Shown: positions 17,616 to 24,888, counted from the first letter of the stretch. The stretch: 33,832 nt of DNA from Oceanotoga teriensis (GCF_003148465.1 NZ_QGGI01000025.1:1-33832); one strand, 5' to 3'. The notes: generated from the letters alone by a model not told the origin. Numbers and translations are program-made.

Positions 17616-18518
17616 GTGAGTTTAACTAAATTATCAGATCTTATAGATATGAACAAAAGCATAACACCCAAAAAGAAAGTCGCTGTAGCAGTTGCCGAAG
17701 ATGATGTTGTATTAGAAGCTTTGAACAAAGCTGTAGATCTTGGCATTTGTGAAGCTGTTTTATTTGGGAATGAAGATGAAATAAAGAAAATTTCTACAGG
17801 ATTAAATATCGATTATAAAAAATTTGAGATAAGAGATTTTAAAAATAAAAATGATGCGATTAAAGCTACTATAAAATCAGTATCTGATGGAGAAACAGAT
17901 CTGCCAATGAAAGGTAAGATAACCACTGGGGAACTTTTATCTGTTTTTTTAAAAGAGGAGTATGGATTGAGAACTAAATCTACTATGAATCTTATAAGTG
18001 TTTTTGAAATTAATAAATATCATAAACCTTTGATAATGACAGATGGTGGAATGGTTATTGCTCCAGATTTAAATCAAAAGATTGATTCCATAAATAATGC
18101 GGTTAAAATTTCAAAAAAAATAGGTGTTGAATTACCAAAAGTTGCCATAGTGGCAGCACTTGAAAAAGTTAATCCCAAAATGCAACCCACTGTTGATGCA
18201 GCTATAATTTCACAGATGAATAGAAGAGGCCAAATAAAAGATTGTATTGTTGATGGACCTTTTGCAATGGATAATGCTGTTTCAAAAGAAGCGGCTAAAC
18301 ATAAAGGTATTGAATCTGAAGTTGCCGGAGATGCAGATATAATAATAATGCCAGATATAGAAGCTGGGAATATCTTTTATAAATCTATGGTATTTTTATC
18401 AGATGCCAAGATTGCAAGTACTATACTTGGAGGTAAAAAACCAATAGTTTTAACTTCAAGAGCCGACTCTAATGAAGCAAAATTATATTCGATTGCATTA
18501 TCGGTTTTAATGTCATAG
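17616..18518 (+). CDS. ptb: Phosphate butyryltransferase
   Basis: This 300-aa enzyme of the PTA/PTB family converts acyl-CoA + phosphate to acyl phosphate + CoA, supplying the neighbouring kinases. It shows 'VAVAVAEDDVVLEAL' near the N-terminus, 'LPMKGKITTGELL', 'NLISVFEI', 'MTDGGMVIAPDL', 'VDGPFAMDNAVS', 'GDADIIIMPDIEAGN' and the C-terminal 'ILGGKKPIVLTSRADS' that binds phosphate/CoA. I chose GTG 17616 because AAGGAGG (17602-17608) is 7 bases upstream. A TTG at 17610, overlapping the buk stop, is also in frame but leaves only one base of spacing. It sits between two butyrate kinases, forming a complete acyl-CoA to acid + ATP module. Confidence 0.95.
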   Translation: MSLTKLSDLIDMNKSITPKKKVAVAVAEDDVVLEALNKAVDLGICEAVLFGNEDEIKKISTGLNIDYKKFEIRDFKNKNDAIKATIKSVSDGETDLPMKGKITTGELLSVFLKEEYGLRTKSTMNLISVFEINKYHKPLIMTDGGMVIAPDLNQKIDSINNAVKISKKIGVELPKVAIVAALEKVNPKMQPTVDAAIISQMNRRGQIKDCIVDGPFAMDNAVSKEAAKHKGIESEVAGDADIIIMPDIEAGNIFYKSMVFLSDAKIASTILGGKKPIVLTSRADSNEAKLYSIALSVLMS

Positions 18519-18528
18519 GGGTGATGAG

Positions 18529-19596
18529 ATGTTTAGAATACTCGTTATAAATCCAGGATCTACTTCTACTAAATTGGCCATATATGAAGATGAAAATGAA
18601 GTTTTAAATCAAACTGTTAGACATAAAACAGAAGAAATAGCTAAATATGACACTATAACTCATCAATATGAGTTTAGAAAAAATGTGATAGAAGAATTTT
18701 TGAATAAAAGTGGATTTCCACTTGCAAGTTTTTCAGCAATAATAGGAAGGGGAGGACTTTTAAAACCTATTCCTGGTGGAGTATATAAAGTCAATGATAA
18801 TATGATTGATGACTTAAAAAAAGCGATATATGGAGAACATGCATCAAATCTTGGGGCAATAATTGCTAAAGAATTGGCAAAATCTGTAAACATAGAAGCT
18901 TTTATCGCTGATCCTGTTGTTGTCGATGAAATGATGGCTGTTGCAAGAATATCTGGACATCCAGATTTTGAAAGGAAATCTATTTTTCATGCTTTAAATC
19001 AAAAAGCTATTGCAAGACAGCTGGCTGAAAAGCTTGGGAAAAATTATGAAGATATGAATATCATAGTTGTACATATGGGCGGAGGTATATCAATAGGTGC
19101 TCATTATAAGGGAAGAGTTGTAGATGTTAATAATGCACTTGATGGAGATGGACCTTTTACTCCTGAAAGATCTGGTACATTACCTTTAACAGGTGTTTTA
19201 GAACTTGGATTTAGTGGTGAATATACTTTATCTGATATGAAAAAACTGATAAAAGGTAATGGAGGTATGACCTCTTATTTAAATACGAATGATGCTCAAA
19301 TGGTTCAAAAAATGATAAAAGATGGAGATGAGAACGCCTTATTGATTTATAAATCTATGGCATATCAAATATCTAAATGGATAGGAAAAATTTCAGCAGC
19401 TCTTGATTTTGAAATAGATGCAATAGCTTTAACTGGTGGTATTGCATATGATGATAATTATATAAATAAATGGATAAGAGAAAAAGTGGAATTTCTTGCT
19501 CCAATCTATGTTTTTCCAGGTGGAGATGAAGAACTCGCACTTGCTTTATCGGCTTTAAGGGCTTTAAGAGGTGTGCAAGAAATTAAAGTTTATTGA
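18529..19596 (+). CDS. buk: Butyrate/branched-chain acyl kinase, copy 2
   Basis: The 355-aa kinase has the same length as copy 1 and the same motifs: 'INPGSTSTKLAIYED', 'GRGGLLKPIPGG', 'ADPVVVDEMM', 'SIFHALNQKAIAR', 'HMGGGISIGAH', 'GPFTPERSGTLP' and 'LTGGIAYDDN'. Most catalytic-region positions agree between copies but the rest has diverged clearly, so this is an old duplication and the two may prefer different acyl chains. GGGGTGATG stands upstream of ATG 18529, 10 bases after ptb. As I recall, Thermotoga maritima also has two buk genes flanking ptb, which supports both the annotation and the organism assignment. Confidence 0.94.
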   Translation: MFRILVINPGSTSTKLAIYEDENEVLNQTVRHKTEEIAKYDTITHQYEFRKNVIEEFLNKSGFPLASFSAIIGRGGLLKPIPGGVYKVNDNMIDDLKKAIYGEHASNLGAIIAKELAKSVNIEAFIADPVVVDEMMAVARISGHPDFERKSIFHALNQKAIARQLAEKLGKNYEDMNIIVVHMGGGISIGAHYKGRVVDVNNALDGDGPFTPERSGTLPLTGVLELGFSGEYTLSDMKKLIKGNGGMTSYLNTNDAQMVQKMIKDGDENALLIYKSMAYQISKWIGKISAALDFEIDAIALTGGIAYDDNYINKWIREKVEFLAPIYVFPGGDEELALALSALRALRGVQEIKVY

Positions 19597-19606
19597 GGTG
19601 TTTTAA

Positions 19607-20272
19607 ATGATTGAAAAATATAAGAATAATATATTCATAGGAATGTTTGGATCAGGAAAAACAGAAATTGCTATAAATACATCTTTAAAGTTAAGGGAAA
19701 AGTTTGAAAATGTTGCTATTGCCGATATAGATACAATAAGTCCTTATTTTAGAACGAGAGATGTTATTTCTGAATTAAAAGAAAAAAATATAAAGGTTGT
19801 AACGCCTCCTGAAAAATATATGCATGCAGATGTTCCCATAATTCCCCCATCTGTAGGAGGTTATATTACTAATCCTGACTATAGACTTGTTATAGATGTT
19901 GGTGGAAATGATGATGGTGCTGTAGTCTTAGGATCTTTAAATAACTTTGTTAAAAAGGCTGATTTTGCTTTATACTTTGTTATAAATACAAATAGGCCTT
20001 TTACTGATACGGAAGAAAAAATAATAAAAAATATACAAAATTTATCAGCTAAAGCAAGGTTGAGTATAGATTATCTGGTATGTAATTCAAATATTATGGA
20101 AGAAACGACACAAGAAATAATTACAAATGGTGAAAATATATTAAAAAATGTTTCTGAAAAATTAGGAATTCCTGTTGCTTTTACAGTTGTTGAAGAAAGT
20201 ATAGAAAAAAACATTAAAACTAATTATGAAAAATTTATTTTAAAAAGATACATGTTAAAAGCCTGGGATTGA
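19607..20272 (+). CDS. P-loop ATPase of the MinD/SIMIBI type, function unknown
   Basis: The 221-aa protein has a P-loop at 12-19 (GMFGSGKT), then 'VAIADIDTISPYFRTRD' (a Switch-I-like Asp region as in MinD/CobQ proteins) and 'LVIDVGGNDDGAVVLG' in the Walker B/Switch II position. There are no membrane segments, no Fe-S cysteine set and no DNA-binding domain. It lies 10 bases after buk copy 2 and directly before the ferredoxin gene, well inside the operon, so it is co-expressed with the oxidoreductase. A role in assembly, cofactor loading or regulation of the 2-oxoacid oxidoreductase is plausible from position only. I do not recognise a characterised family member. Confidence 0.8.
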   Translation: MIEKYKNNIFIGMFGSGKTEIAINTSLKLREKFENVAIADIDTISPYFRTRDVISELKEKNIKVVTPPEKYMHADVPIIPPSVGGYITNPDYRLVIDVGGNDDGAVVLGSLNNFVKKADFALYFVINTNRPFTDTEEKIIKNIQNLSAKARLSIDYLVCNSNIMEETTQEIITNGENILKNVSEKLGIPVAFTVVEESIEKNIKTNYEKFILKRYMLKAWD

Positions 20273-20287
20273 TAAGGAGGGAATGGA

Positions 20288-20509
20288 ATGGAATTTAAAA
20301 ACCTTGTGGAGATAGACCAAGAGAGATGTAAAGGTTGTGGATTATGTATAAATGCATGCCCTAAAAAGGTTCTTGGTTTTTCTGAAGGATATAACTCTAA
20401 AGGTTATCACCCATCCGAAGTACAGAGACAGGAAGATTGTATAGCCTGCGGATTCTGTTATCAGATGTGTCCTGATGTATGTATAACAGTTAAAACACTT
20501 GCTAAATAA
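20288..20509 (+). CDS. 2x[4Fe-4S] ferredoxin, delta subunit of 2-oxoacid oxidoreductase
   Basis: The 73-aa bacterial-type ferredoxin has two complete C-x2-C-x2-C-x3-C-P motifs: Cys14/17/20/24 and Cys51/54/57/61, with one extra Cys65. It is the electron-transferring subunit (VorD/KorD-like), passing electrons from the TPP active site in the beta subunit to free ferredoxin. AAGGAGGGA precedes two closely spaced ATGs; the in-frame one is at 20288. The stop is 14 bases before the alpha subunit start. Confidence 0.92.
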   Translation: MEFKNLVEIDQERCKGCGLCINACPKKVLGFSEGYNSKGYHPSEVQRQEDCIACGFCYQMCPDVCITVKTLAK

Positions 20510-20523
20510 AGGGAGGGAAGTTC

Positions 20524-21585
20524 ATGTCAGAAAAAGTAATGGTAAAAGGCACGGAGGCTATTGGAGAAGCTGCTTTAAGGGCGGGATGTAGACATTATTT
20601 TGGATATCCAATAACACCTCAAAGTGAACTTACTGAATATATGGCAAGAAGATTGCCGGAACTAGAAGGAGTATTTTTACAAGCTGAAAGTGAAGTTTCA
20701 GCAGTTAATATGATATATGGTGGAGCATGTACAGGGAAAAGAGTTATGACTTCTACATCGTCTCCTGGTTTTTCACTTATGCAGGAAGGTATGTCTTATA
20801 TTGCTGGAGCAGAATTGCCATCGGTTTTTGTTAATGTTGTTAGAGGTGGCCCTGGTCTTGGAGATATACAACCGGCTCAATGTGATTATTTCCAGGCTAC
20901 AAAAGGTGGAGGACATGGAGATTATAGACTTGTTGTTTATGGACCAGAATCTTTACAAGAAGCGGTAGAGTTGACTATAAAATCTTTTGATATTGCAGAT
21001 AAATATAGAAATCCTGTTTTAATACTTGCAGACGGTATGCTTGGTCAGATGATGGAACCGGTAAGTTTCCCAGAATTTAAAGATTTAAATTCATTTGTTG
21101 ATCATTCTGATTGGGCAATGGTTGGTACAAAGATGGAAAGAGATGCTCATAGGGTTACTTCTTTTAATATAGATCCTTATGGACTTGAAAAGATGAATAT
21201 AAAATTTCAAAAGAAATATAAAGAGATAGTTGAAAATGAAAAGATGTATGAAGAATATATGCTTGATGATGCTGAAGTTGTTATTGTTGCGTATGGCACA
21301 ATAGGAAGAATAGCTAAATCTGTTGCTAAAATGGCAAGAGAAAAAGGTATCAAAGCAGGAGTTTTTAGACCGATAACATTATGGCCATATCCATACGAAG
21401 CATTGGCTAAACATACAGATAAAGCAAATATGTTTTTTACAGTTGAAATGAGTGCTGGTCAAATGATAGAAGATGTAAAACTCGCTGTAAATGGTAAAAA
21501 ACCAGTTGAGTTTTATGGGAGAATGGGTGGAGTTGTACCAACACCAGGAGAAATATTTGCTAAATTAATGGAATTAGTTAAATAA
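20524..21585 (+). CDS. vorB: 2-oxoacid:ferredoxin oxidoreductase alpha subunit (VorB-like)
   Basis: The 353-aa protein holds the pyrimidine-binding and transketolase C-terminal-like domains of a 2-oxoacid:ferredoxin oxidoreductase, which oxidatively decarboxylates 2-oxoacids to acyl-CoA. Visible: 'HYFGYPITPQSELTEYM', 'QAESEVSAVNMIYGGA', 'TSTSSPGFSLMQEG', 'VVRGGPGLGDIQPAQ', and a second domain beginning 'AEVVIVAYGTIGRIAK' near 260. Length and layout match the separate alpha subunits of VOR/KOR rather than pyruvate enzymes with fused subunits. VOR (branched-chain) versus KOR (2-oxoglutarate) cannot be settled from motifs; the butyrate kinase neighbours favour branched-chain substrates. Confidence 0.93.
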   Translation: MSEKVMVKGTEAIGEAALRAGCRHYFGYPITPQSELTEYMARRLPELEGVFLQAESEVSAVNMIYGGACTGKRVMTSTSSPGFSLMQEGMSYIAGAELPSVFVNVVRGGPGLGDIQPAQCDYFQATKGGGHGDYRLVVYGPESLQEAVELTIKSFDIADKYRNPVLILADGMLGQMMEPVSFPEFKDLNSFVDHSDWAMVGTKMERDAHRVTSFNIDPYGLEKMNIKFQKKYKEIVENEKMYEEYMLDDAEVVIVAYGTIGRIAKSVAKMAREKGIKAGVFRPITLWPYPYEALAKHTDKANMFFTVEMSAGQMIEDVKLAVNGKKPVEFYGRMGGVVPTPGEIFAKLMELVK

Positions 21586-21597
21586 GGAGGGAATAAT

Positions 21598-22353
21598 ATG
21601 GCATATGTAGAAAAATTCAAAGGCCCTCATGCTCTAAGTGGAAAAGAATTTACATATTGTCCGGGATGTCATCACGGAATTGTACATAGATTAGTTGCTG
21701 AAGTAATAGATGAGTTGGGGATAGAAGGAAAAACATTGATGGTTGCTCCTGTAGGATGTTCTGTTTTTGCATATGAATTTTTTAATGTTGATGGTACTGT
21801 TGCTGCTCATGGTAGAGCACCAGCTGTTGCAACAGGATTGAAGAGAACAACACCAGATAAAGTTGTATTTACTTATCAGGGAGATGGTGATTTAGCAGCA
21901 ATAGGGACTGCAGAAATAATTCATGCTGCTAACAGGGGAGAAAAAATAACAACAATATTTGTAAATAATGCAATTTATGGTATGACTGGAGGTCAGATGG
22001 CTCCTACTACATTACTTGGAATGAAGACAACTACTTCTCCTTATGGTAGAGATGTTAATAAAGAAGGTCATCCATTACATGTTTCAGAGGTATTAAAAGA
22101 ATTGAGAGGAGTTGCATATTTATCAAGAAATAAAGTAGATACTCCTCAGGATGTTATAAAAACAAAAAAAGCGATCAAAAAAGCCTTTTTAGCTCAAATG
22201 AATAATATAGGTTTTGGTATAGTTGAAATATTATCGACATGCCCTACTAATTGGGGATTAACGCCTATAGAGTCTATGAAATGGCTTGAAGAGAATTTAG
22301 TAAAAGAATATCCACTTGGTACATTTATCGATAAGGTGGGTGATGATAAATGA
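21598..22353 (+). CDS. vorA: 2-oxoacid:ferredoxin oxidoreductase beta subunit, TPP-binding
   Basis: The 251-aa subunit binds thiamine pyrophosphate: '[12 protein letters not shown]' followed by '[15 protein letters not shown]' is the GDG...NN signature. Cys21 and Cys24 (CPGC), Cys54 (VGCS) and Cys215 (STCPTNWG) match the four cysteines that hold the active-site-proximal [4Fe-4S] cluster. '[13 protein letters not shown]' is typical of the family. AAGGAGGGA precedes ATG 21598. The last codon overlaps the gamma subunit start by ATGA, indicating translational coupling. The symbol follows common VOR usage and is less certain than the family. Confidence 0.93.
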   Translation: MAYVEKFKGPHALSGKEFTYCPGCHHGIVHRLVAEVIDELGIEGKTLMVAPVGCSVFAYEFFNVDGTVAAHGRAPAVATGLKRTTPDKVVFTYQGDGDLAAIGTAEIIHAANRGEKITTIFVNNAIYGMTGGQMAPTTLLGMKTTTSPYGRDVNKEGHPLHVSEVLKELRGVAYLSRNKVDTPQDVIKTKKAIKKAFLAQMNNIGFGIVEILSTCPTNWGLTPIESMKWLEENLVKEYPLGTFIDKVGDDK

Positions 22354-22892
22354 GTTATCATGGAGTAATTGCTGCAGGATTTGGTGGTCAAGGAGTCATG
22401 TTGTTTGGTCAAATTTTATCTTATTCAGCTATGATGGATTCTAAATATACTACTTGGCTTCCTTCTTATGGACCAGAGATGAGAGGTGGAACTGCAAATT
22501 GTACAATTGTTGTTTCTGATGAGTATATTGCATCTCCAGTTATAGATAAACCTGGTGAAGTAGTAGCTTTTAATATACCATCTATGACAAAGTTTGAAAA
22601 ACAAATGGCTGAAAATGGAGTTATGATAATAAATTCTTCTGTTATAGATAGAGAATTGACCAGAAAAGATATAAAATTGATAAAAGTACCAGCAAATGAA
22701 ATTGCTGAAAATCTCGGTAATATAAAAATTCAGAATATGGTTATGTTGGGTGCATATATAGGAGCAACAAAAGCTGTTTCTATAGAAGCAATTAAAAAAG
22801 CACTTGAAAAGAAACTTACTGGTAAAAAAGCAGCACTCATAGATCTAAATCTAAGGGCAATAGAAGAAGGTATGAGCGCTGCTACAAAATAA
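22350..22892 (+). CDS. vorC: 2-oxoacid:ferredoxin oxidoreductase gamma subunit
   Basis: The 180-aa subunit binds coenzyme A in the complete enzyme. '[16 protein letters not shown]' at the N-terminus and '[16 protein letters not shown]' are the family signatures, followed by '[16 protein letters not shown]'. It overlaps the beta subunit by four bases (ATGA) and is the last gene of the operon, with a strong terminator 12 bases after the stop. All four subunits (delta, alpha, beta, gamma) are thus present and intact. Confidence 0.93.
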   Translation: MSYHGVIAAGFGGQGVMLFGQILSYSAMMDSKYTTWLPSYGPEMRGGTANCTIVVSDEYIASPVIDKPGEVVAFNIPSMTKFEKQMAENGVMIINSSVIDRELTRKDIKLIKVPANEIAENLGNIKIQNMVMLGAYIGATKAVSIEAIKKALEKKLTGKKAALIDLNLRAIEEGMSAATK

Positions 22893-22904
22893 AAAAGTAT
22901 TAAT

Positions 22905-22938
22905 AAAAAAGATGTGCATGATATGCACATCTTTTTTT
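22905..22938. terminator. Bidirectional terminator, vor operon and tRNA-Ser
   Basis: GATGTGCAT (22911-22919) pairs perfectly with ATGCACATC (22923-22931) around a 3-nt loop, extended by an A-run on the left and seven Ts on the right. It ends the plus-strand operon and, read on the minus strand, begins a few bases after the CCA of tRNA-Ser. Confidence 0.92.
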
Positions 22939-22939
22939 A

Positions 22940-23028
22940 TGGCGGAGAGAGTGGGATTTGAACCCACGAATGGGGTTGCCATTACACGCGTTCCAGGCGT
23001 GCGCCTTCGGCCGCTCGGCCATCTCTCC
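22940..23028 (-). tRNA. tRNA-Ser (anticodon GGA)
   Basis: The 89-nt class II tRNA has acceptor stem GGAGAGA/UCUCUCC, discriminator G and an encoded CCA. The anticodon stem CACGC/GCGUG carries loop CUGGAAC (anticodon GGA, reading UCC/UCU). A long variable arm (AAUGG...CCAUU) and T-loop GGUUCAAAUCC complete it. The long variable arm confirms serine. Confidence 0.97.
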
Positions 23029-23041
23029 ATAACCAGAAAAT

Positions 23042-23070
23042 ATTATAACATAAAAAGCTTTATTAGTCAA
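23042..23070 (-). promoter_or_regulatory. tRNA-Ser promoter
   Basis: TTGACT (23070-23065) and TATAAT (23047-23042) with 17-base spacing on the minus strand place the start about 7 bases before the mature tRNA 5' end. This is one of the best promoter matches in the window. Confidence 0.85.
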
Positions 23071-23111
23071 TTTTTGACTGTATATTTGATGAGATTTTTT
23101 GTTAAAAAGGT

Positions 23112-23200
23112 AAAAAAAGGTGGGTATGCTTAGATCAATTAGGCATACCCATATAAGATCCCCAAATTCCCCCTGTTTCATTTTTTATATACATTTCCTT
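23112..23200 (-). ncRNA. Predicted small RNA of about 89 nt, G-rich, GGA motifs
   Basis: An isolated minus-strand unit is bounded by a near-perfect promoter (23205-23233) and a hairpin plus U-run (23112-23150). The body is strikingly G-rich for this genome, with GGA motifs in AAGGAAA, ACAGGGGGAA and TTGGGGATC within about 45 nt. A 19-codon frame (ATG 23194 to TGA 23135) exists, but its leader would be only 4-6 nt, so a coding role is doubtful. It does not match tRNA, SRP RNA, 6S, tmRNA or a riboswitch class I know. A CsrA-binding RNA is one possibility, given csrA about 1.4 kb away; that is inference. Confidence 0.5.
23122..23150 (-). terminator. Terminator of the predicted small RNA
   Basis: GGGTATGCTTA (23122-23132) and TAGGCATACCC (23140-23150) form an 11-bp stem with one U.G pair and a 7-nt loop. 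Seven Us follow shortly after on the minus strand (complement of the A-run at 23112-23118). There is no U-run on the plus strand, so it serves only the minus strand. Confidence 0.75.
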
Positions 23201-23204
23201 AAAG

Positions 23205-23233
23205 ATTTTAACATTTTTTGTTATTTTTGTCAA
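23205..23233 (-). promoter_or_regulatory. Promoter of the predicted small RNA
   Basis: TTGACA (23233-23228), 17 bases, then TAAAAT (23210-23205) on the minus strand: a perfect -35, optimal spacing and a 5/6 -10. No annotated gene lies between it and the terminator at 23122-23150. Confidence 0.8.
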
Positions 23234-23308
23234 CTGTTTTTGAACATTATGTTTATTTTTAGTAAGTTTTAAAAGTTTGACGGCTTATTTTAGCATATAA
23301 AAAAGAAA

Positions 23309-23336
23309 AATGTGTTTATTTTGTAATAAACACATT
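23309..23336 (-). terminator. Terminator of the flagellar operon
   Basis: AATGTGTTTATT (23309-23320) pairs perfectly with AATAAACACATT (23325-23336) around TTGT. On the minus strand it is followed by a U-rich tail (complement of the A-rich 23299-23308). It lies 17 bases after the last gene of the flagellar operon. Confidence 0.8.
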
Positions 23337-23352
23337 CAATTACCAGAGAATA

Positions 23353-23835
23353 CTAAAAAGTTAAGTTAAAGCCTAACATGAAATTGGGTTGAAAACCTTT
23401 TTTATTTAAATCTTGTAGAGATTCTTTTATTCCAATTTGAATTAAAAAATCTTTATTTATATAAAATCCAGTTCCAATTGTAAATATATATTTTTCAAAA
23501 TTTGAAAAATATTTTATCGGTGTTTCTACTGCAAATCTCAATTCTAAATTGTTTATTTTTTCTTTTAGAACATTCAATCCAAGATGAATTTCATTAAGAT
23601 TAAACTCTTTATAAGGTGTGAATACAATTTTTTCTATATCTTTTTCTATATAGTTATCCAATGCTATTGGAACATTTGCGAACATGAATAAAAAATCAAC
23701 TCTTGTAAAATTATCGAAATAAAATCTTTCAGAATTTTCAAAATTATTACTTGAAAATTCTAAAGTTAATCCTATACTTTTTGAGAATGTCAGTAAAGAT
23801 AAAAGAATAATAAATAAAATAAGAGTTTTTTTCAT
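23353..23835 (-). CDS. Small exported beta-rich protein, possible outer-membrane barrel
   Basis: The 160-aa product starts 'MKKTLILFIILLSLLTFS', a type I signal peptide without lipobox Cys. The mature part alternates polar and hydrophobic residues in several amphipathic strands ('LELRFAVETPI', 'YIFTIGTGFYI', 'FLIQIGIKES') and ends '...MLGFNLTF' with a terminal Phe, as in beta-barrel outer-membrane proteins. About eight strands would fit. I chose ATG 23835 because AGGAGGA lies 5 bases upstream; an upstream TTG at 23850 would sit inside that site. It is the last gene of the flagellar operon, 11 bases after the PfkB-like gene. Function unknown; a toga/outer-sheath location is inference. Confidence 0.7.
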   Translation of the reverse strand: MKKTLILFIILLSLLTFSKSIGLTLEFSSNNFENSERFYFDNFTRVDFLFMFANVPIALDNYIEKDIEKIVFTPYKEFNLNEIHLGLNVLKEKINNLELRFAVETPIKYFSNFEKYIFTIGTGFYINKDFLIQIGIKESLQDLNKKGFQPNFMLGFNLTF

Positions 23836-23846
23836 ATTTTTCCTCC

Positions 23847-24644
23847 TCAAATTTTTCCGTCTTTATAAGTTTTGTTAAAAGCTTCTAAAGCCAGTTCATT
23901 TGCTTTTTCAATAGTTCTTTTTGTCATTATATAATATATAAATACATTTTCATAGGCACTTATTGCTTCATCAAAAAATAAATTGTTTTCATGATCTTTT
24001 ATCTTTATTTCTAAGCCATTTTGAATTATTTTATCTTCATAAAATGATATATAATAATCACAAGTTATATTTTGAAGGTTTTTTCTATCTAAATTTCTTA
24101 TAAAGAGATAATTGGTTGTAAATGAAGCATTTTCATAATCATAAAATTCATCTATATCTGTGAAAATTTTTCTTCCTTTTATATAATTAAAGTCTATTAT
24201 TTTTGAGTTCCATTCTTCATATTTTATAAATATATGATTTATATTACATAAGGCTTCTTCAAGAAGTATAGGGTTTATTTCTTCATGAACTTTATTGATC
24301 TCAAAAAATTTTCTTTTTTCATCGATTATTCTTATTATATGATTATTTCCATTTTTATTTACACCCCAAGTCAGAGGTATTCCATTTTTATCAAAAGTTT
24401 TTAAAATCATGTTTAAATATACATCATCTCCTAAAAAAGTGAAAACTGTTGGAGTTAATTTATATTTTTTTAAATAAAAAGCAATTCTACCACCACTATC
24501 TCCAATTATTGTTTTTATTTTGGGGTTTTTTTTATTAAATATTAAATTTTCTATTGCAACACCACCAATAATAGCAATATCAGGTTGTGTTCTATTTGTA
24601 AAAATTGATAATGCTTGTTCTCGATATTCATACTCAATTCTCAC
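23847..24644 (-). CDS. Degenerate PfkB-fold (ribokinase-like) protein
   Basis: About 265 aa. The N-terminal half follows the PfkB carbohydrate-kinase pattern: 'PDIAIIGGVAIENL', then 'GDSGGRIAFYLKKY' (the GG-x-N-x-A position), 'TVFTFLGDD' and 'FDKNGIPLTWGV'. The C-terminal catalytic GAGD motif, whose Asp is the base, is missing: 'FFDEAISAYENVFIYYI' occupies that place, followed by a normal-looking terminal helix. It is therefore probably not a sugar kinase but a binding or regulatory protein. The start is uncertain: GTG 24644 has GGGAG 8 bases upstream, while ATG 24659 is longer but has no ribosome binding site. Both overlap the end of csrA, so translation is coupled to it. It lies in the flagellar operon. 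Confidence 0.75.
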   Translation of the reverse strand: MRIEYEYREQALSIFTNRTQPDIAIIGGVAIENLIFNKKNPKIKTIIGDSGGRIAFYLKKYKLTPTVFTFLGDDVYLNMILKTFDKNGIPLTWGVNKNGNNHIIRIIDEKRKFFEINKVHEEINPILLEEALCNINHIFIKYEEWNSKIIDFNYIKGRKIFTDIDEFYDYENASFTTNYLFIRNLDRKNLQNITCDYYISFYEDKIIQNGLEIKIKDHENNLFFDEAISAYENVFIYYIMTKRTIEKANELALEAFNKTYKDGKI

Positions 24645-24888
24645 TTTCAAGACTCCCATAAATATGTTTGCTTATATCTTTGATTTTTTCTATATTTATA
24701 TTTATAGAATTTTTATTTTCTTTGACTATTTCTTCATACAATTCTCCTCTGTATATTTTGAATTCAGGTGGACCATCAAAACCAATTTTTATATTGCCTG
24801 GACCATCTTCCACTATTTTTATTTTTAATAGTTCTTTTCCAACTTTTATGATCAAAGTTTCACCTTTTTTTCTGGAAAGTATAAGCAT
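24634..24888 (-). CDS. csrA: Carbon storage regulator / translational repressor CsrA
   Basis: The 84-aa RNA-binding dimer recognises GGA in hairpin loops and controls translation, classically of flagellin. 'MLILSRKKGETLII' is the canonical N-terminal strand, and 'NIKIGFDGPPEFKIYRGELYEEI' covers the second strand set and the Arg-containing RNA-binding segment in two adjoining pieces. It is longer than the usual ~60 aa because of an Asn/Lys-rich helical tail. The start is one base after the fliW stop codon, the conserved partner arrangement in which FliW antagonises CsrA. The 3' end overlaps the PfkB-like gene. Confidence 0.95.
   Translation of the reverse strand: MLILSRKKGETLIIKVGKELLKIKIVEDGPGNIKIGFDGPPEFKIYRGELYEEIVKENKNSININIEKIKDISKHIYGSLESEN

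Noticed and set aside
22912-23133. Plus-strand 73-codon frame antisense to tRNA-Ser
   Set aside because: This is the well-known false ORF produced by antisense tRNA sequence ('GVGFEPT'-type peptide).
22900-23181. Minus-strand 93-codon frame over the tRNA-Ser region
   Set aside because: It runs through the small RNA terminator, the tRNA promoter and the tRNA itself, so it is a chance frame.
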